From positions 1 to 9,225 of the forward strand of contig CAZMND010000085.1 in assembly GCA_964567585.1 (NCBI GenBank): a DNA stretch of 9,225 nt, given 5' to 3'. Of this stretch, positions 6,101 through 9,225 are shown piece after piece. Made by a program: the position numbers and the translations under genes. The notes beneath the pieces were generated by a model. That model had not been told where the DNA came from. It saw only the letters and a program-made list of their open reading frames with translations, and searched no databases. Source of the DNA: CALZKI01 sp964567585 (GTDB lineage Bacteria > Bacillota > Clostridia > Lachnospirales > Lachnospiraceae). The number at the start of each line of letters is the position of its first letter. Position 1 is the first letter of the stretch.

Positions 6101-6129
6101 TTAATAGCACAGAAGAGTTGGTATGACAA
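6101..6129 (-). promoter_or_regulatory. Possible promoter of the truncated hypothetical gene
   Basis: On the minus strand TTGTCA (6124-6129), a 17-base spacer and TATTAA (6101-6106) form a moderate promoter match, directly after the terminator of the gene upstream. It would leave a leader of about 100 bases before the AAGGAGG site. Apart from this I see nothing supported in 5996-6130. Confidence 0.4.
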
Positions 6130-6130
6130 G

Positions 6131-6179
6131 AAAAAGAGAAACAAAAGTCATAAAAATACGACAAATGTTTCTCTTTTTT
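6131..6179 (-). terminator. Rho-independent terminator after the zinc-ribbon gene
   Basis: A perfect 13-bp stem pairs AAAAAGAGAAACA (6131-6143) with TGTTTCTCTTTTT (6166-6178) across a 22-base loop that can pair further (GTC/GAC). It starts 7 bases after the stop codon. On the minus strand the stem ends in CTCTTTTTC. Confidence 0.75.
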
Positions 6180-6185
6180 GATGCT

Positions 6186-7934
6186 CTATTCTTCTTCGTA
6201 TGGCGAATCGTCGATACAATACTCTACTTTGACTGTGTTTTCCGCATTATCAAATCTGATTTCCATTTCAAAGTGTCCATCTAAACGAAGCTCCGGATTG
6301 GAAATAATTTTATAATAGGTGCGGGAACTATCTGTTTTATCTTTTAAATGAAAACCTTCATTGCTTAAGTATTGACAATAGGCTTTGGCAGCTTCCATAG
6401 CTGTTAAACCTGAATTGGCAGTAGAGTAGAAGCATGTACGCAAGGTGGAATCATCTGTCGAAATATCAAGAAGAACACCCGGTACCACTTCGTGCATCAT
6501 AGATACTGTATCAAAGGTATCGTAGCAATACTCTACACATTCATCGTAATGAGCTAATTGGAAGAGCGTATCAGCATTGGCTGAAAGGATGATAGCTGAT
6601 ATGGCGATGAAAACAATGGTATAAATTGCCAGTAAAAGCCATTTAATTTTGCTAAATGGATTGGCTACTTTTCCTTTGCTTTCGTATTTTTCAATCATCC
6701 AACTGTATTTAGAATAATCCAATTTTGTGCCACAATAATCACACACACCGCCGTTTAACAGGCTGATTGTGCTTGCACAGTTTGGACAATGATAACAATG
6801 GATGCTATCGAGATTTTGGCTTTGCAAGTCTTCCGGAGCAGACATAGTAATGGCAATTTTTTCGCTTTCAATACGGATTTTGTCACTGTGATATTTAGTC
6901 AGTGAGCAAATCAAATCCGCATCAATATAGTACATATTATTTTGTTTTTGCACCTTCTTAAAAGTCAACTTGGAAAGTGAGCATTCAATAACATCTTTGT
7001 AATTTGCAATAACACGAGCTAAATCAAAGGTGGCGTAAGCATTCACTTCTTTGGCATCGGAAGCAAAGTGGATGTTACGTAATTTAAATTCTAAATTCTG
7101 GGTAAAATCTTCCGGTGAAAAATTGTCAATTTTGGCATTCACGATTTTGGCATTGTTAATACGTCGGCCAAGCGGTATAAACGCTAAAATTAGAATGACA
7201 GCAAACAAAATACCGGTGTACATAAAAACTTTCCAAAAAAGAGGGGAAAGTTCGGTGGCTATCATAAAAATGACAAGAGAGGCTGTTTCTAAAGCCGATG
7301 ATACTCCTGTCATATTCAGAATAATTGCAACAATGATGGAGGCTATGGAAAGAAAACTAAATACCGCTGCCATAATGCCGATGACCAGAGCCAGTTTTTT
7401 GAAAATATGTAAAACCTTTTTCGGGGTGTTTTCAACCAGGCAAAAAGCGGAAATCTTTTCTTCGAAATCGGTAACTGTAAATTTAGAGCAACAGTAATCA
7501 CATCCATCTATGTAAGAAGAAATCTTTCCTAAGTTTCCACAGTTTGGACAGCAGGCGTTTTCCTCATCGCCTTCGGCTTTGATGGCACTGACAGATATTA
7601 ATTTATCATCTTTTTTGTTATAGATTAATTGACCGCCGGAATAAATTTTTTTATGTTCTTTTATGGGTTGGCGAAAAAGGCCGATTTCACTATGTGAATT
7701 GCTGGCGTCATAGACAAACGTCATAGGCTTTGATACCTTATCGGTGGTGGTTTCGGAAACCAGACCTTTTTCGTTTAAACGCTTTTTGCTTAAATGCAAA
7801 CTTTGCCAAAACGGCTGTGTGGTTATTTCGGTGATTTCGCTATCGTTTATTTGATTATTGAAATATTGATTTTGTACATTCAGGAAAGAGGATGCTTTTG
7901 CGAGCATTTCTTTTTTGGTCTTATATTTTAACAT
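6186..7934 (-). CDS. Membrane protein with two zinc ribbons, function unknown
   Basis: I do not recognise a named family for this 582-residue protein. It has two zinc-ribbon motifs, CPNC (129-132) with CDYC (145-148), and CPNC (383-386) with CDYC (398-401). Hydrophobic, probably membrane-spanning segments lie at about 179-207, 217-228 and 236-256, with another at 431-451. Between the two membrane regions is a soluble domain (about 260-375) beginning NAKIDNFSPEDFTQNLEFKLRNIHFASDA in its first part, which recalls Tim44-like domains of bacterial zinc-ribbon membrane proteins. The tail (452-582) after the last segment is probably extracellular, acidic, with several cysteines. AGGAGGTG just before ATG 7934 supports the start. 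It is a single-gene unit with its own promoter and terminator, divergent from the OPT transporter. A role in envelope quality control or sensing is only a guess. Confidence 0.8.
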   Translation of the reverse strand: MLKYKTKKEMLAKASSFLNVQNQYFNNQINDSEITEITTQPFWQSLHLSKKRLNEKGLVSETTTDKVSKPMTFVYDASNSHSEIGLFRQPIKEHKKIYSGGQLIYNKKDDKLISVSAIKAEGDEENACCPNCGNLGKISSYIDGCDYCCSKFTVTDFEEKISAFCLVENTPKKVLHIFKKLALVIGIMAAVFSFLSIASIIVAIILNMTGVSSALETASLVIFMIATELSPLFWKVFMYTGILFAVILILAFIPLGRRINNAKIVNAKIDNFSPEDFTQNLEFKLRNIHFASDAKEVNAYATFDLARVIANYKDVIECSLSKLTFKKVQKQNNMYYIDADLICSLTKYHSDKIRIESEKIAITMSAPEDLQSQNLDSIHCYHCPNCASTISLLNGGVCDYCGTKLDYSKYSWMIEKYESKGKVANPFSKIKWLLLAIYTIVFIAISAIILSANADTLFQLAHYDECVEYCYDTFDTVSMMHEVVPGVLLDISTDDSTLRTCFYSTANSGLTAMEAAKAYCQYLSNEGFHLKDKTDSSRTYYKIISNPELRLDGHFEMEIRFDNAENTVKVEYCIDDSPYEEE

Positions 7935-7954
7935 AGTACACCTCCTAAAAGATA

Positions 7955-7983
7955 ATTATAAAATAACAAAGAAAAACTTGCAA
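7955..7983 (-). promoter_or_regulatory. Promoter of the zinc-ribbon membrane protein gene
   Basis: On the minus strand TTGCAA (7978-7983), exactly 17 bases and the perfect -10 TATAAT (7955-7960). Transcription would start near 7948, leaving a very short leader that begins at the ribosome binding site, so the start may lie a few bases away. Confidence 0.7.
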
Positions 7984-8006
7984 GAAAATGCATTTTCAGA
8001 TAGTAT
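7978..8006 (+). promoter_or_regulatory. Promoter of the OPT transporter gene
   Basis: The same palindromic TTGCAA (7978-7983) read on the + strand is followed after 17 bases by TAGTAT (8001-8006). An alternative -10, TATAAA at 8004-8009, has a 20-base spacer. A perfect palindrome, GAAAATGCATTTTC (7984-7997), fills the spacer, and an ATAGTA/TACTAT dyad (8000-8005, 8014-8019) covers the -10 and start region. Either could be an operator. Confidence 0.6.
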
Positions 8007-8038
8007 AAAGTAGTACTATTATGAGAAGGAGAAGTTTT

Positions 8039-9225
8039 ATGAACGAAAAAAATGAATTTAAGCCGTATATTCCGGCAGACAAAGTGACTCCGGAAATCAC
8101 GGTAACGTCCGTAATTATGGGTATACTTTTAGCAGTAGTATTCGGCGCAGCTAATGCGTATTTGGGATTACGTGTAGGTATGACTGTTTCAGCATCTATT
8201 CCTGCAGCAGTTATTGCAATGGGTGTAATCCGTATGATTATGCGTAAAAACTCGATTTTGGAAAGCAATGTTGTTCAGACAATCGGATCTGCCGGGGAAT
8301 CTTTGGCAGCAGGCGCTATTTTTACACTTCCTGCACTTTTCTTGTGGGCAGCTGAAGGTAAAATGGACAAGCCGGGCATTGTTGAAATTACATTAATTGC
8401 ACTTCTTGGAGGTTTACTTGGTGTATTCTTTATGGTGCCACTTCGTAATGCGTTAATCGTAAAAGAACACAGTACACTTCCGTATCCGGAAGGAAAAGCT
8501 TGTGCAGAAGTACTTCTTGCAGGTGAAGAAGGTGGTGCAAATGCATCAACGGTATTTGCCGGTATGGGTATTGCAGCAGCATTCAAATTTGTTATTGATG
8601 GTTTAAAAGTAGTTCCAAGTGAAGTATCTGCCAGAGTAAAAGGTTATGCAGGTGAAATCGGAACGCAGATTTATCCGGCTGTATTCAGCGTTGGTTATAT
8701 TTGCGGACCAAGAATTTCATCTTATATGTTTGCCGGTGGTGTATTCAGTTGGATGGTACTTATTCCAATGATCGTATTATTTGGTGAACAGTTACTTCTT
8801 TATCCGGGCACAGCTCCAATTGGTGAAATGTTTGCAGCAGGCGGTGCAAGTGCAATTTGGAGTAGTTATATTCGCTATATCGGCGCGGGTGCGCTTGCGG
8901 CAGGTGGTATTATTAGTTTGATTAAATCATTACCACTTATCGTACGTACTTTTAGAGACGCAATTAAGAGTATGAAAGGTGGAATGGGCTCAGGACAGCT
9001 ACGTACAGAAAAAGATATTCCAATGACAATTGTGTTAGGCTCTATTTTAGTGCTTACACTTCTTGTTTGGCTTGTTCCGGCAATTCCGGTAAGTTTAGTA
9101 GGTGCATTTATTGTTGTAATTTTTGGTTTCTTCTTTGCTACAGTATCTTCCAGAATGGTTGGTCTTGTAGGAAGTAGTAACAACCCTGTTTCAGGTATGG
9201 CAATTGCAACACTTCTTATTGCAAC
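8039..9225 (+). CDS. OPT-family oligopeptide transporter, 3' end outside window
   Basis: The frame is open from ATG 8039 to the window end, 395 codons without a stop. It encodes a polytopic membrane protein of the OPT family (bacterial oligopeptide/EspB-like branch), which imports small peptides and probably uses the proton gradient. Conserved segments are AYLGLRVGMTVSASIPAAV (40-58), NSILESNVVQTIGSAGESLA (71-90), STLPYPEGKACAEVL (145-159), and GLVGSSNNPVSGM (375-387). Hydrophobic helices are visible at about 22-44, 49-66, 88-104, 116-138, 170-190, 212-250, 280-300, 330-347 and 350-370. Full-length relatives are about 600-650 residues, so roughly the last third or more is missing. AAGGAG (8026-8031) lies 7 bases before the ATG. 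The gene is divergent from the zinc-ribbon gene. No defect is seen in the visible part. Confidence 0.92.
   Translation, partial: MNEKNEFKPYIPADKVTPEITVTSVIMGILLAVVFGAANAYLGLRVGMTVSASIPAAVIAMGVIRMIMRKNSILESNVVQTIGSAGESLAAGAIFTLPALFLWAAEGKMDKPGIVEITLIALLGGLLGVFFMVPLRNALIVKEHSTLPYPEGKACAEVLLAGEEGGANASTVFAGMGIAAAFKFVIDGLKVVPSEVSARVKGYAGEIGTQIYPAVFSVGYICGPRISSYMFAGGVFSWMVLIPMIVLFGEQLLLYPGTAPIGEMFAAGGASAIWSSYIRYIGAGALAAGGIISLIKSLPLIVRTFRDAIKSMKGGMGSGQLRTEKDIPMTIVLGSILVLTLLVWLVPAIPVSLVGAFIVVIFGFFFATVSSRMVGLVGSSNNPVSGMAIATLLIA

Noticed and set aside
5949..6164. 71-codon minus-strand frame
   Set aside because: It overlaps a terminator, a promoter candidate and the start of another gene, and its composition is that of AT-rich noise.
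7051..7497. 148-codon + strand frame
   Set aside because: It lies wholly antisense to the membrane segments of the zinc-ribbon gene, with no ribosome binding site or family resemblance.
7996..9183. Three minus-strand frames opposite the OPT transporter
   Set aside because: They are shadows of the long open + frame, which carries OPT motifs and a good ribosome binding site.

Overview
The window looks like chromosome of a low-GC Firmicute, most likely a Lachnospiraceae-type gut Clostridium. The support is strong AAGGAGG-type ribosome binding sites, AT-rich sigma-A-like promoters, and a separate IMP cyclohydrolase (PurO type) plus stand-alone AICAR transformylase behind a ZTP riboswitch in place of bifunctional PurH. 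The species cannot be named from this sequence.

Layout. Positions 1-318 hold a leader region with one doubtful 39-codon ORF and an inverted repeat around a TTGACA hexamer. Positions 319-3330 (+) are a tight three-gene operon: a PfkB-family sugar/nucleoside kinase, an AlaX-type alanyl-tRNA editing protein and a calcineurin-like metallophosphoesterase. Each downstream start overlaps the preceding gene. The operon ends at a hairpin near 3338-3373 that can serve both strands, because the next genes converge on it. Positions 3392-5520 (-) form a purine unit. A good promoter (TTGCAA-N17-TACAAT) drives a ZTP (pfl) riboswitch whose 3' half overlaps a terminator, followed by IMP cyclohydrolase and AICAR formyltransferase, the last two steps of IMP synthesis.

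Positions 5530-5695 are the most unusual part. A strong + strand promoter (TTGACT-N17-TATATT) points at two tandem stem-loops. They share loop sequence but have different, compensated stems, and the second ends like an intrinsic terminator, so I propose a small structured RNA. A minus-strand hypothetical gene (start 5995) reads straight through these hairpins and into the purine promoter, so its last 70 codons are probably not native and the gene looks truncated.

Positions 6186-7934 (-) encode a membrane protein with two zinc ribbons, ending at a terminator. It is divergent from an OPT-family oligopeptide transporter (8039 to the window end, +, incomplete). The intergenic region has a single palindromic TTGCAA that can act as the -35 of both promoters with exact 17-nt spacing, next to a perfect 14-bp palindrome that may be an operator.
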